This document shows positions 29,531-40,060 of a stretch of 51,884 nucleotides of DNA, piece by piece (position 1 is the stretch's first letter; the number at the start of each line of letters is the position of its first letter). Below the pieces are notes generated by a model. The model saw only the letters and a program-made list of their open reading frames with translations, had not been told where the DNA came from and made no database searches. Origin of the DNA: Methanoregula sp. (lineage in GTDB: Archaea; Halobacteriota; Methanomicrobia; Methanomicrobiales; Methanospirillaceae); the NCBI GenBank assembly GCA_026394655.1, contig JAPKXU010000063.1, forward strand, positions 1 through 51,884. Reading direction: 5' to 3'. The position numbers were made by a program, and so were the translations under genes.

Positions 29531-31237
29531 TTATATTAGACGGATGAATTTTTTCAATTGTTCGGTATCTCCCACGACAATCAACGCATCCCCTTCACGG
29601 ACCAATTCGTCATCCGGTGGAGCAACGATGAGTCGTTCCGGCGCTTCGATCCCGATGATCCGCACCCCGCATCGTCGCGATACTTGCCGGACCGTGAACC
29701 CATAACTGGTCATGACATGTTTTAACACTACCATCTCGCCATCCGGCAGGTCTAACAGGATGGTCACAGTATCGGCAAGGATGATCCTGCCGATGGTCTG
29801 CCCGCCAATCATGGGCAACAGCGCTACGTAGTCCGCCCCGGCACGGTACAGTTTGTCGACCGACGCTGGTTCGTTTGCCCGTGCGAGGATCCTGATGCCG
29901 GGGTTCAGGTTGCGCGCCATCAGCGTCGTGAAGATGTTCACGTCATCGTTGTTTAACGCGACTATGCAGAACTGGGCGTCCTCGATGCGTGCCTGCTTTA
30001 AGACCTGCTCATCCTCGGCATTCCCGATCACCTGGTTGACATCATATTTCCGTAAATCTACCACGGTACAGGGAATCCCCGATGCCATCATCTCGTGATA
30101 CGCGGCAGATCCCACGTCCCCAAAGCCGGCAATGACGGCATGAGCCCGCGCCTTTCCTGCAATCTCAAACTCTTCGTGGACTGCGCTGGTGATTGCCCCT
30201 GCCCTGCCGAAGAGGAAGAGCGAACTTGTGGCATCAACGATCTCTTCTGGTTCCGGTTGGGGGATGAATGTGCCAGCCTTCCAGAGGTAGAGGACAAGGA
30301 TGCCAAACCGTTCATAGAGGTGCAGTTCCTGCAGGGACTTTCCCACCGCGACACACCCGGGCATTACCGGGATGTTGATCAGCCTGAGTTCCTTCTCCGG
30401 GTGCAGCTGCATGTTGATGTTGAGCCGGTCAAGCCCGGGGATCTCCGGCGCGGTATCACCGGTTGGGTTTAACACCGCGTGCCGGGCAAGAATCCTGCCC
30501 GTCGCATGTTTCGGGGAGAGCACGTACTCCGCCCCGGCATACCGCAGGTACCGGTCAAATGAGATCTTGTCCACCACCGCAGTGATGGGTGCTTTTGTCA
30601 TGCCCCGGATGCCTAGGATAATGCTTGCTGTGGTGCGCTCGTTCTCGGAGATGATCACGCTATCCGCGTTTTTTACCCATGCGTTCTCCCATGTCTGGAG
30701 ATTGTCGTAACTTCCCCAGATGACATACGCCCGTTTCCGGTTTTTTCTCGCGATCTCCCGTGCTTTAATCTCGTCTTTTTCGACAATCAGGATCTCCTTG
30801 TCCGAGATCATCAGGCTCTCGATCAGGGAACGGGTAAGTTCGTTATACCCGATGATGACGATGTGCCGGAAGAGTTCATGCGGCGCCTTCTTCGGTGGTG
30901 CAGAATGGAGAACGGCAACAAGATATGGGGTGAGGATAAGGGGAATGACCATGAAGATCATGATCACGCCCGTCATGAGGACGATGGTCGTAAAGAGGAT
31001 CGTCGTCTGGTTATGGAACGGCAGGAGTTCTCCGTATCCGGTGGTGGTGATGGTCTCGACGACAAACAAAAACGACTGTGGCCAGTCAATCGGTTTGCCC
31101 TCCAGCATGGGATAAATTGAGTGGAATATGGCGGTGAATATGATCACCTGCAGACCGAACAGCAAAAAGTACAGCAGGACCCGCAACTCGCTGGAAGTGT
31201 GGATGACCTGCCATAGGATGCCCTTCTTTGTTGTCAT
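29531..31237 (-). CDS. Potassium channel with tandem TrkA-N/RCK domains
   Basis: TITTTGYGELLPF filter; two Rossmann motifs (HIVIIGYNELTRSL, HAVIAGFGDVGSAA); C-terminal TrkA-C. Confidence 0.92.
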   Translation of the reverse strand: MTTKKGILWQVIHTSSELRVLLYFLLFGLQVIIFTAIFHSIYPMLEGKPIDWPQSFLFVVETITTTGYGELLPFHNQTTILFTTIVLMTGVIMIFMVIPLILTPYLVAVLHSAPPKKAPHELFRHIVIIGYNELTRSLIESLMISDKEILIVEKDEIKAREIARKNRKRAYVIWGSYDNLQTWENAWVKNADSVIISENERTTASIILGIRGMTKAPITAVVDKISFDRYLRYAGAEYVLSPKHATGRILARHAVLNPTGDTAPEIPGLDRLNINMQLHPEKELRLINIPVMPGCVAVGKSLQELHLYERFGILVLYLWKAGTFIPQPEPEEIVDATSSLFLFGRAGAITSAVHEEFEIAGKARAHAVIAGFGDVGSAAYHEMMASGIPCTVVDLRKYDVNQVIGNAEDEQVLKQARIEDAQFCIVALNNDDVNIFTTLMARNLNPGIRILARANEPASVDKLYRAGADYVALLPMIGGQTIGRIILADTVTILLDLPDGEMVVLKHVMTSYGFTVRQVSRRCGVRIIGIEAPERLIVAPPDDELVREGDALIVVGDTEQLKKFIRLI

Positions 31238-32139
31238 GGGGCACTCCCCCGGACGTACTCATCAATTATACCACAGCTCCGGCATGCTCCCGGTTCCGTG
31301 CCTAGTTCCCCGTAGCGGGGGCATGTCGGAATTGTCCCTGCCGCTGTGCACCCGGCACCGGACAGGTGCTCGCGAAGGTTGACAAGTGCGTGTTTTGTCC
31401 CGGGATGATTAAGGGTGTACTCGTCAAGCGCCGTATGGACGTCCGAATCAATTCCGGCGGCAGCATATGGGCAGGTTACGGGAGCGGGTGCGTTGGTGTG
31501 CATAGCAGCATAGATCTGGATCTCCGTTGCCGGCACATCGATAAATGGCTGGATGACCGGAACGCGCCCCGCAACCGGCGGGCGGGACAGGATTATCTGT
31601 TCCACGTTTCCGCATAAAAACTCCTTCAGGCACTCCTCTGCACCGTCATCAAGAGAGGTGCCAACGGCAAGTTTGGTGACGCCATGAGCACGGGCGAGTC
31701 TTTCCAGCAAGTGCCGGTGGAGAACACGGCAGTACTCGCAGGCTTGTGCAGCCCCTTTCTCGCAGCTGATTTCATCTATCGTGTGCCCGTACATCTCCGC
31801 AAACGATCCACGGATACAGGTAACACCAAGCGATGTTGCCATCCGCTCTGCCCGCACAGGATCGCGGAACCCCGCGATCCCTTCGTCAACCGTGATCGCG
31901 GATATCCGGATATCCCGGCGCTGTGCGGTGAGTCTCTTTAAAAAAAAGAGAAGGGTGCTCGTAGCAGCATCACCCGATAGTCCAACTGCGATATGATCGC
32001 CGGGGCTCAACCAGTGGTGGGTACGGATAGCCCGTTTTGCCTTAGTCTCCATGTCCCCCACAAAATGCTGCTGGCACAGGTGCTGCCCGGAATACTCCTG
32101 GTAGAGCACCGCTTCCTTCCCGCACTTGTCGCACCGCAT
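31234..32139 (-). CDS. TtuA/Ncs6-family tRNA 2-thiolation-like protein with atypical PP-loop
   Basis: MRCDKCGKEAVLYQEYSGQHLCQQHF zinc finger; GLSGDAATSTLLFFL in place of SGGxDS; ACEYC; C-terminal CPRYG...CRSCG. Confidence 0.85.
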   Translation of the reverse strand: MRCDKCGKEAVLYQEYSGQHLCQQHFVGDMETKAKRAIRTHHWLSPGDHIAVGLSGDAATSTLLFFLKRLTAQRRDIRISAITVDEGIAGFRDPVRAERMATSLGVTCIRGSFAEMYGHTIDEISCEKGAAQACEYCRVLHRHLLERLARAHGVTKLAVGTSLDDGAEECLKEFLCGNVEQIILSRPPVAGRVPVIQPFIDVPATEIQIYAAMHTNAPAPVTCPYAAAGIDSDVHTALDEYTLNHPGTKHALVNLREHLSGAGCTAAGTIPTCPRYGELGTEPGACRSCGIIDEYVRGSAP

Positions 32140-32263
32140 GGATACCGTCCAATCTATTCTCAGGGGTAAAAGATGTTTAAGGTTGTTGTGCGGGGACTTT
32201 TGTACCGCGGTTGTACCCGTAAGCCATGATTTTATAGTCTGCCACATAACCACTGTAGCAACC

Positions 32264-33118
32264 ATGGTCGTCTCCCCGGAGCGTATCCGCACGCTGCACA
32301 AATACGAGAAAGCCATACTCACTGCGCTGGAACGCTGGATGAAACGGTACGAGTGGGTACCGAAAGAGACCATTCAACAATCGACCGGGCTCTCTGAATC
32401 TGAAGTGATGTACCGGATTTCGAGGCTGATGGAATGGGGCATGGTGCGGTTTAATAAGGTGCCCTACGATGGCTATGCGCTGGTCTTTGGCGGGTATGAC
32501 ACGCTCGCGCTTGCCACGCTCACGCGGAAGGGAACCATTTCGGCACTCGGCTCTAAGATCGGTGAGGGCAAAGAGTCCGTCGTCTATGAAGCGCTGGGGC
32601 TGGGTCCTGTTGTAATCAAGTTCCATCGCGTCGGGGGGCGTTCGTTTGCTTCTGCCCGTGTCAACCGGGAATACATGCCCGAGGGTAATTGCCCGTGGCT
32701 CCTTGCATCCCGGCTCTCGGCAGAACGGGAGTATGCGGCACTTGTTGCACTCCACCCGAAAGTGAGTGTACCGCTCCCCATCGGGCAGAACCGGCATACA
32801 GTGGTCATGTCACTGGTTGATGGACCGAACCTGAACCGCTGCCAACTTGAAGAGCCGGTGACCATGCTTGACGAGATCCTCGCCCATGTGCATACTGCCT
32901 ACGGACTTGGCATCATTCACGCTGACCTGTCGGAATACAACGTCCTCATCGAAAATGGCAGACCGGTCATCATCGACTGGCCCCAGTGGGTAGAGACGAG
33001 CCACCCGAATGCCGAATCAATCGTGACCCGGGATATCGTAAACATCCTCACCTATTTCAAACGGAAGTACAAAGTGGAGTATGACTGCGGGGATGCAGTG
33101 CGATGCGTGATCAGCTGA
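32264..33118 (+). CDS. rio2: RIO-type serine/threonine kinase Rio2
   Basis: N-terminal winged helix; GEGKESVVYEALG; IIHADLSEYNVLIENGRPVIIDWPQ. Confidence 0.96.
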   Translation: MVVSPERIRTLHKYEKAILTALERWMKRYEWVPKETIQQSTGLSESEVMYRISRLMEWGMVRFNKVPYDGYALVFGGYDTLALATLTRKGTISALGSKIGEGKESVVYEALGLGPVVIKFHRVGGRSFASARVNREYMPEGNCPWLLASRLSAEREYAALVALHPKVSVPLPIGQNRHTVVMSLVDGPNLNRCQLEEPVTMLDEILAHVHTAYGLGIIHADLSEYNVLIENGRPVIIDWPQWVETSHPNAESIVTRDIVNILTYFKRKYKVEYDCGDAVRCVIS

Positions 33119-35067
33119 AGGTCTTTGGCATTGATATCATCAAAGGGTCGGTGCGGTCACGTTCCCGCCGCCCTATGTATGCCCTTGTACGGATGACCGG
33201 AAAGGTGATCGAGAGTGAGACCGAGGTCTCGATGTTCCGGCTCTTCCGCCTGCTCTCCGCTGAACAACCTGACATCCTTGCCGTTGACAGCCTCCAGGAA
33301 ATAGCCGCAGACCAGCACGAACTATTCTCCTTTTTACAGGGACTGCCCCCGACTACCCGGCTCGTGCAGGTGACCGGTGGCGAACGTAAGGAGACGCTTG
33401 GAAAGGTGGCAGCCCGGTACAATATCAGTTTCAACCGGTTCGATCCATTCGCTGAAGCCCGCACCACTGCACGGGTGGCATCGCTTGGCGCCGGCGCTGA
33501 AGTGATCGCTTTCGAGAACGAGAGTGTGGTCGTCGTGAGCCGGCACCGTTCTCCGGGCAGGGGGGGCTGGAGCCAGAACCGGTACGTGCGCAAGATCCAC
33601 GGTGCAGTCCAGTTGAAAGGGCGCGAGATCGAGCAGGCGCTCGTTGCCGCAGGACTCCGGTACGATAAGAAGGAGACGAAAGCCTTTGGCGGGTGCAGCC
33701 GGGTAGCGTTTCAGGTCTATGCCACCCGTGATCTGATACCCGTCTCCATGTACCGCGGTGCCGATGTGCAGGTGCGGATCAGCGGGAAGCATCTCGAACG
33801 GATCCGGTTCCGCCCGCTATCGGGCAAGCCACGGTACCTGATCGTGGGCATTGATCCGGGCACGACAACCGCTGTTGCCGCGCTCGATCTCGATGGCAAC
33901 CTGCTGCATCTCCAGAGTTCCCGGCAGATGAACATGGCTGACGTGATCGAGTCTCTCTTCCGGACGGGAAAACCACTTATCATCGCTTCCGATGTACAAC
34001 CTATGCCCTACTCGGTGGAGAAGATCCGGCGGTCGTTCTCCGCTGTTGCCTATTCACCCCGCCAGGACACCAGTGTGGAAACGAAGATGGAACTCACTGC
34101 GTCGTTCCAGTACGCAAACGATCATGAACGGGATGCCCTCTCTGCTGCGCTCGATGCATACCGCCAGTACCGGAACAAGTTCCAGAACCTCGCAAAACGT
34201 GTCCCGCCCGGGCACGATCTCGATGAGGTGCGGGCAGGCGTAATCCGGGGGCAGGCGCTGGAACTGGTTCTCGGAGAAATGAATGCCGTAGCACCGGAAC
34301 CGGTGACAGAAACACCTGCGATGCCCGTCGATGGAAAACATGATGAACGTGTCCGGATGCTCGACGGCATGGTGAAGCGTCTCCGTGCGTTTGCAGGGGA
34401 GCTGCAGGAAGAGATCAAGACCCGGGACTACGAGATCCACCGGCTCCAGGCGCGGTTGCGCACCAGCCATACCGAGCGGGACGTTCAGTTTGCGAAGGAT
34501 GCAGAGATCACCAAACGTGATGCGATTATCCAGAGCATAAAGAAGCGTCTCCGTAAGGAAGAGCGGCACAGCCGCACCCTGTCTAAGCGCCTGACCCGGA
34601 TCAAGAAGTTTGCTGAGCTCTCCATGGAAGGCGAGGTGATCCCGGTGAAGGTGATGGACGCGCTGACAAAAGAAGGCATGCGGCGCCTGTCTGATGATAC
34701 CGGGATCGATATAGGGGACATCATCTTTGTGAACCGCACTGATGGGTGGGGGAGAAGTGTGGTCAAGGATCTTGCCGCGATTCCCATTGCAGCCATCATT
34801 ACCGGGGTTTCCGCACTTGCTGCGAGTGACCCGCAGATGGTGCCGGCGTTCCGGGAAGCCAACATCCCGATCCTCTCCGACCGGGCTGCGGGTGTGCAGG
34901 TACGGGGAAAACAGGGGCTTGCCGCAAAAGATCAGCTGAATGCAGCGTTGCGCCGCTGGAATGATGAGCAGGCGCACAGCGAGCGGGAGAAGAAATCGGC
35001 GATGATCGAGCACATATTCAAGGAGTACCAGAGCGAACGGGGTAAGGAGGTGCGCAGGAGTGGATGA
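33103..35067 (+). CDS. DUF460 (COG2433) archaeal protein, RNase H-like fold
   Basis: IVGIDPGTTTAVAALDLDG; coiled coil; 654 aa. Confidence 0.88.
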   Translation: MRDQLKVFGIDIIKGSVRSRSRRPMYALVRMTGKVIESETEVSMFRLFRLLSAEQPDILAVDSLQEIAADQHELFSFLQGLPPTTRLVQVTGGERKETLGKVAARYNISFNRFDPFAEARTTARVASLGAGAEVIAFENESVVVVSRHRSPGRGGWSQNRYVRKIHGAVQLKGREIEQALVAAGLRYDKKETKAFGGCSRVAFQVYATRDLIPVSMYRGADVQVRISGKHLERIRFRPLSGKPRYLIVGIDPGTTTAVAALDLDGNLLHLQSSRQMNMADVIESLFRTGKPLIIASDVQPMPYSVEKIRRSFSAVAYSPRQDTSVETKMELTASFQYANDHERDALSAALDAYRQYRNKFQNLAKRVPPGHDLDEVRAGVIRGQALELVLGEMNAVAPEPVTETPAMPVDGKHDERVRMLDGMVKRLRAFAGELQEEIKTRDYEIHRLQARLRTSHTERDVQFAKDAEITKRDAIIQSIKKRLRKEERHSRTLSKRLTRIKKFAELSMEGEVIPVKVMDALTKEGMRRLSDDTGIDIGDIIFVNRTDGWGRSVVKDLAAIPIAAIITGVSALAASDPQMVPAFREANIPILSDRAAGVQVRGKQGLAAKDQLNAALRRWNDEQAHSEREKKSAMIEHIFKEYQSERGKEVRRSG

Positions 35068-35923
35068 CCGCGAATTGTTGAAGCTGGTGATGGGGATTGT
35101 CGGGCGGGAGAACTGCCTCGACGATTGCGCCGTGCTGCCATGCGGAGAACAGCAGATGGTGGTAACGACGGACATGCTCCACCAGACCACGGACTTTGTC
35201 ACGGGCATGACCGACTGGCAGATCGGCTGGATGAGTGCTGCGGTGACGCTTTCCGATATTGCGAGCATGGGTGCAGCGCCGAAATACCTGCTCATTGCTG
35301 TCGGTCTCGATAAGTGGGAGCAGATTTCGGGAGTGATGCAGGGCGCCAAAGACTGCTGCACGAAGTTCGGCGCTGCGATCATCGGAGGAGATATCGACCG
35401 GCATGGTGAGCTGACTGTTGTAACTACGGGTCTGGGGCTTGTGGATAAAGAGCATCTTGTCCGGCGCAGCGGAGCGCAGCCGGGTGATCTGGTCTGTCTC
35501 ACCGGCACGCCGGGTCAGGCGCAGGCATGGCTCGAAGGGTTCCTCCAGTACGAGAAGGCGCTATTTGAGCCGCAACCGAGAGTGGAGGAAGGGCAGACAC
35601 TTGCACGCGGCGGTATTACCGCAATGATGGATGACAGTGACGGGATTGCCCTCTCGCTCTATGATCTTTTGAGCGTGAATGACTATGGCTTTGCGATCGA
35701 TTCCTCCACGCTGCCGTTGCCCGCTGGCGTGCCGGGTGAAGGGGCACGCGAGCTTGCACTTTACGGTGGCGGGGATTACGAGTTGCTCTTCACCCTTCCC
35801 CCGGAACGCCACCCGGTGAAGGGAGTGCAGTACACGGTGATCGGCAAGGTCATTCCTGAACGGGTGGTGCTCGTTGATGGCGCTCCCCCGGAACGGCGCG
35901 GTTACCAGCACCGCTGGGGCTAA
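35060..35923 (+). CDS. thiL: Thiamine-monophosphate kinase
   Basis: DDCAVLPCGEQQMVVTTDMLHQTTDF; SDIASMGAAPKYLLIAVGL; GGDYELLFTL. Confidence 0.92.
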   Translation: MDDRELLKLVMGIVGRENCLDDCAVLPCGEQQMVVTTDMLHQTTDFVTGMTDWQIGWMSAAVTLSDIASMGAAPKYLLIAVGLDKWEQISGVMQGAKDCCTKFGAAIIGGDIDRHGELTVVTTGLGLVDKEHLVRRSGAQPGDLVCLTGTPGQAQAWLEGFLQYEKALFEPQPRVEEGQTLARGGITAMMDDSDGIALSLYDLLSVNDYGFAIDSSTLPLPAGVPGEGARELALYGGGDYELLFTLPPERHPVKGVQYTVIGKVIPERVVLVDGAPPERRGYQHRWG

Positions 35924-36012
35924 AATCCCTTTTTGAAGCATAGTGTGGGCGCATTTCTCTAAATACGATAAACAAGAGATATTTTATCATTAAGGTGACA
36001 GGGGGCAATCGT

Positions 36013-36471
36013 ATGGACTCGCTGGAAAGCAAACTGGACCGGCTGACACCCGGGCAACGCAGGGAAGTCGATGACTTTGTCGATTTTCTGCTCCAGCAGT
36101 CTGGCAGCAGTCCGGGTAGTTCAGTGCCCGTGTCCCGTGCACCACCCCTTCAGGCAATTGCTCCCCCCCCGTTTACCGTTGATGATTCTTTTCAGCAGCC
36201 GGAGACACCCCCCCGCAGTGTCCCGGATCTCACACGGGAAACGGGGGCATCTGTACCCCCTTCTGTACCCGCAGTGCCCCCGTCGCCAATACAGGAGATT
36301 ATTGTCGGTAGTGAGGATCTCCTCACCCGTGATTATATGGATTACGGGCGGTTTGACCCGTCGGCGAGGGAACCATCCCCCGCCGATGAAGCAGTAAGGA
36401 ACGTGAAAGAGAAGCTGAGCCGGAAGAATAAAGAGGACCGGACAAATCAGTTGCTCGACTGGGTCGATTAA
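36013..36471 (+). CDS. Hypothetical protein with DUF2281-like N-terminus and Pro-rich linker
   Basis: MDSLESKLDRLTPGQRREVDDFVDFLLQ. Confidence 0.6.
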   Translation: MDSLESKLDRLTPGQRREVDDFVDFLLQQSGSSPGSSVPVSRAPPLQAIAPPPFTVDDSFQQPETPPRSVPDLTRETGASVPPSVPAVPPSPIQEIIVGSEDLLTRDYMDYGRFDPSAREPSPADEAVRNVKEKLSRKNKEDRTNQLLDWVD

Positions 36472-36688
36472 AACGAGCAGTAACCCGAGGGATTATCGAT
36501 CCATATAAACCCCCGTCAGAATCGCGAGGGCTCTCCCTGTAGATGCTGGTGCGAACTGCGGTCATGGAAGAAGAGTAGAACCGACCAGAAATCCCCGGTG
36601 ACCGAAATAAACCGGTGAATGAAAACGGCGTAAGCCGATTTCGTATGAAATTCACATGAATGTAAACGCGAAAGATATGAAAAAATGA

Positions 36689-36760
36689 TGGACTCGACGG
36701 GATTTGAACCCGTGGCCTTCACGTTGCAAACGTGACGATCTACCCCTGATCTACGAGCCC
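36689..36760 (-). tRNA. tRNA-Ala (anticodon TGC)
   Basis: rc gggctcgtagatcaggggtagatcgtcacgtttgcaacgtgaaggccacgggttcaaatcccgtcgagtcca; full cloverleaf. Confidence 0.95.
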
Positions 36761-36894
36761 TTACTCATTCGGTTGTGGCATATACTTTTTCTGCACAATC
36801 CATATAGTTGTTACTGATCGGGAGCACCTTTTTTGACGAAAATTTCGGGATCTGGCGGAAATCTGGTATTATCTGGTCATTCCGACGCCGGCGA

Positions 36895-38163
36895 TCATGC
36901 GTTCTTATGCTTATGGTAGATCGTGAAGAGCGTTACCGCTGCCCCGATAATTGCGGTGAAAATGCCGAGCACAGCTGCAATGACACTGGGATTTTCCCAA
37001 AGTGGAGCCGGTGCTGTCGTCACAGTGGCATTGACCGTGACCGGTAATACGACGGTTGGCGTTGGCTGGACCTGCCCATTCTCCCGCGGCGGGAGGGTGC
37101 CAAACGCGGTCATGGTGCCTGTTCCCATCACGTAAATCGTCGTGTCGTAATCATAGTACCCTCCCATCGCCAGTTTCAGCGCATGATTGCCCGGAAGGAT
37201 CGCGGAAAGGTTCGCCGGGGTCGTTCCCCGATAAATGCCATCGATGAAGATGGCAGCTCCCAGCGGGGAAGAATAGACTGACACGTTTCCGAAGATCTGC
37301 ACCGGGAGTTCAGTCATGGTAGTATTCGACGCCAGGGTGAGATTTGCCGTGGTCACGGTGGTGGGGATTGCTGTGGTAATGATGGTGGTTGGCGGAACCG
37401 TGGTGACTGTAGGGCTCATTGGTGCCTGCCCCCGCAGTGCGAGCAGGTGAGTGATGAGGCGTTCGTTTATCCTGTCTGCTTCGGTACTGGTCAGGTAGGG
37501 CTCGATCGATGACGGTGCCCAGACAATCACGTACCCGTTCCCGTATTTCCCGTATGCGAGCGCGGGATTACCGTTGGAAAAACTGATGAGGGTGACTGCG
37601 TCCGGGTTTGCGACAAACTGTGTACGGCTGGTGACCGGGGTGGTGTTCGGGTATTGTGTGCGTAACCCGGAAAAAATGTCCTGCGAGAAAGTGGTGTTCG
37701 GACTGGTCACAGTGATATATGCACTTGCAGGTGCGGTGTCGGCAGTTGATACCGGGAGGCTGGCAGAAAAATTCTGGTAATTGGTATCGGCGAGAACAAG
37801 TATCTTTCCGGAAGCGACAGCATTTTCAATCTGTGCGGTGGTGGTGGGACCAAACGGCTCACCGCCATCGAAAAAGATGACATCGACTGATGTGTTGGTA
37901 TAGCGTAGAATGTTCGTGTCAAGTGCCGCCCCGGAAGTCCCCGGGAGCGAGTACACTACGGTGAAGGTATCACGGTGGAGGGCGGGGTCAAAACCGGCAG
38001 TCCCCCCGTAGACCGCAACATTGATGGCGGCGACTGGCATGATGATGAGCAGTGCAGCTACAATTGCCGTGCCAATTGCTGTCTTGGGAAACATTCGGAT
38101 GGACATTGAAGGCACCAGATCATTAATTCTGTTCCTGCCCTCTTTATTGGTCTTGATTCTCAT
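36895..38163 (-). CDS. PEGA-domain membrane/exported protein
   Basis: N-terminal TM, VSVYSSPLGAAIFIDGIYRGTTPANLSAILPGNHALKL, C-terminal TM anchor. Confidence 0.8.
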   Translation of the reverse strand: MRIKTNKEGRNRINDLVPSMSIRMFPKTAIGTAIVAALLIIMPVAAINVAVYGGTAGFDPALHRDTFTVVYSLPGTSGAALDTNILRYTNTSVDVIFFDGGEPFGPTTTAQIENAVASGKILVLADTNYQNFSASLPVSTADTAPASAYITVTSPNTTFSQDIFSGLRTQYPNTTPVTSRTQFVANPDAVTLISFSNGNPALAYGKYGNGYVIVWAPSSIEPYLTSTEADRINERLITHLLALRGQAPMSPTVTTVPPTTIITTAIPTTVTTANLTLASNTTMTELPVQIFGNVSVYSSPLGAAIFIDGIYRGTTPANLSAILPGNHALKLAMGGYYDYDTTIYVMGTGTMTAFGTLPPRENGQVQPTPTVVLPVTVNATVTTAPAPLWENPSVIAAVLGIFTAIIGAAVTLFTIYHKHKNA

Positions 38164-38275
38164 AAAAGCGATCTCTTGCCCCGGCTCTACGGCGTATGCT
38201 CCCCATGCGAAATGCGCAACATTAAAAACAGTGGCTTCCTAACTTTCCGGTATCCTGCTACGGAAGGATAGTGTT

Positions 38276-38461
38276 ATGGCAAAACTGATCATCGAACCAA
38301 AAAAAGGAAAGGAAGGGCAGATCGACTACATCGTCACGTACCACGATCCGAAGAGCGACAATCAGTTCATGGTCACGACAACCCCAGACATCGAGGAAGC
38401 CATCCGGCGACTAAAGGAAACGCTGGAGAACGAAGTGCTGGCGATGCAGCAGAAGAAGTGA
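38276..38461 (+). CDS. Small hypothetical protein (61 aa)
   Basis: MAKLIIEPKKGKEGQIDYIVTYHDPKSDNQFMVTTTPDIEEAIRRLKETLENEVLAMQQKK; followed by hairpin plus T-run. Confidence 0.6.
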   Translation: MAKLIIEPKKGKEGQIDYIVTYHDPKSDNQFMVTTTPDIEEAIRRLKETLENEVLAMQQKK

Positions 38462-38900
38462 GAACTGGATTTTTTTATGAAATTGCTGTGAGGCATTATC
38501 ATCACGTAAGCTTGCGACGCTATCGGCTCATCGGCGGTTGGTATGAAAGCCGGCAAGCTGGTTTTCATCATGTTTTTTTGGGGGGGTCAGGAATAGGGAA
38601 TCAACGGTTTCTATGAAAACCACTCTGCGTTTTTTGTGTCTTTCGCATGCGCACGGATACGCGTTCATGTGCATTTTTAAGAATCACACTGTCCCCTTTT
38701 AGTGACTGTTCTGGCTGGCGCCCGGTACCCTGACCGCGATGAAAAGGGGACGTACTGGAAATTTTTTCCGGAAGTAATTTTCGTAATATGGTACCAAACC
38801 GGTGCTGATGCACAACGTCAGGATTGTGACACTCATATCGGGCTTTTACCGATAGAAGGACAGATTGGCATCTGTGGTGTCAATAAAAGAAAACTGAAAA

Positions 38901-38972
38901 TGGACCCGGCGGGAATTGAACCCGCGGCCTTTACGTTGCGAACGTAACGATCTACCCCTGATCTACGAGCCC
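38901..38972 (-). tRNA. tRNA-Ala (anticodon CGC)
   Basis: rc gggctcgtagatcaggggtagatcgttacgttcgcaacgtaaaggccgcgggttcaattcccgccgggtcca; cloverleaf with wobble pairs in acceptor. Confidence 0.95.
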
Positions 38973-38987
38973 GAAAAATGGATTATT

Positions 38988-39998
38988 TTAAAGAATAATC
39001 TCGATATCTAATTTTTCAGCCAGTTCCTTATATCTGTTCCTGATGGTGACTTCCGTGACACCTGCCACCTCTGCCACCTCGCGCTGGGTGCGCCGTTCTC
39101 CACCGAGAATTGACGAGATGTAAATGGCGGCTGCTGCGACGCCGGTTGGTCCCCTGCCACTTGTTAATTCGCGCTCTCCCGCCTGCCGAAGGATCTCAAC
39201 CGCGCGGCTCTGAACTTCGCCTTTGAGCGTGAGCCCGGAGCAGAAGCGCGGGACGTAATCGATCGGGGATGTCGGGAGGAGCTTCAAGCCCAGTTCACGG
39301 GAGATAAACCGGTATGTCCTGCCGATCTCCTTTCTGGAGACACGGGACACTTCAGCGATCTCATCTAATGTACGCGGCACGCTGCACTGCCGGCATGCGG
39401 CATAGAGTGCTGCGGCGGCGACTCCTTCGATACTCCTGCCGCGGATCAGGTTCTTGTCCACTGCATCCCGGTACACCACTGCCGCAGTCTCCCGGACGTT
39501 TCTTGGCAGACCAAGTGCTGATGCCATCCGGTCCAGTTCCGAAAGGGCGAACGCAAGGTTGCGTTCCGTCGCGTTGCTCACGCGGATACGGCGCTGCCAC
39601 TTGCGAAGACGATAGAGCTGGGCGCGATTCTTGGATGAAATCGCCCTGCCGTATGAGTCGCGGTTGCGCCAGTCGATCATTGTTGACAGTCCCTTGTCGT
39701 GGATCGTAAAGGTCATCGGGGCGCCGACACGTGAGCGTTTCATGCGTTGATCGTGGTCGAATGCACGCCACTCCGGACCCCGGTCGATGAAATCATCATC
39801 GATCACAAGTCCGCATCCCTGGCAGACCAGTTCTGCACGTTCGTAATCGTGAACGAGTTGTCGCCCGCCGCACTCCGGACAAACCGTCTCCGTGTGGTTC
39901 TCGGCTTTCTTCTCGTGCTCTTTCACTTTCGTGCGTGACTTGAGCGCTTCCCTCTCATTCTGAAGGACTTTTAACTTCTCAACTTCCTGCATCCACAT
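38988..39998 (-). CDS. tfb: Transcription initiation factor B (TFIIB)
   Basis: [42 protein letters not shown]; two cyclin repeats. Confidence 0.97.
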   Translation of the reverse strand: MWMQEVEKLKVLQNEREALKSRTKVKEHEKKAENHTETVCPECGGRQLVHDYERAELVCQGCGLVIDDDFIDRGPEWRAFDHDQRMKRSRVGAPMTFTIHDKGLSTMIDWRNRDSYGRAISSKNRAQLYRLRKWQRRIRVSNATERNLAFALSELDRMASALGLPRNVRETAAVVYRDAVDKNLIRGRSIEGVAAAALYAACRQCSVPRTLDEIAEVSRVSRKEIGRTYRFISRELGLKLLPTSPIDYVPRFCSGLTLKGEVQSRAVEILRQAGERELTSGRGPTGVAAAAIYISSILGGERRTQREVAEVAGVTEVTIRNRYKELAEKLDIEIIL

Positions 39999-40060
39999 TC
40001 ACCAAATTTGTAAAATGATGTTCTCTCTTGTTTGCACCCAGACATCGATGGAGTTGTATG

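Noticed and set aside
34054-35508. Long minus ORF (484 aa) and other long antisense ORFs, e.g. 26850..27893 and 12830..13693
   Set aside because: They lie antisense to well-supported genes (DUF460/thiL, CARDB protein, atpC/F/A) and their translations lack family motifs; GC-rich shadow ORFs.
38702-38947. ORF ending MDPAGIEPAAFTLRT
   Set aside because: The C-terminus is the antisense of tRNA-Ala(CGC), a well-known annotation artefact.
36689-38972. Two tRNA-Ala genes flanking about 2.1 kb considered as att sites of an integrated element
   Set aside because: Similarity is what isoacceptors show; no integrase, and the genes between look like ordinary chromosomal ORFs.
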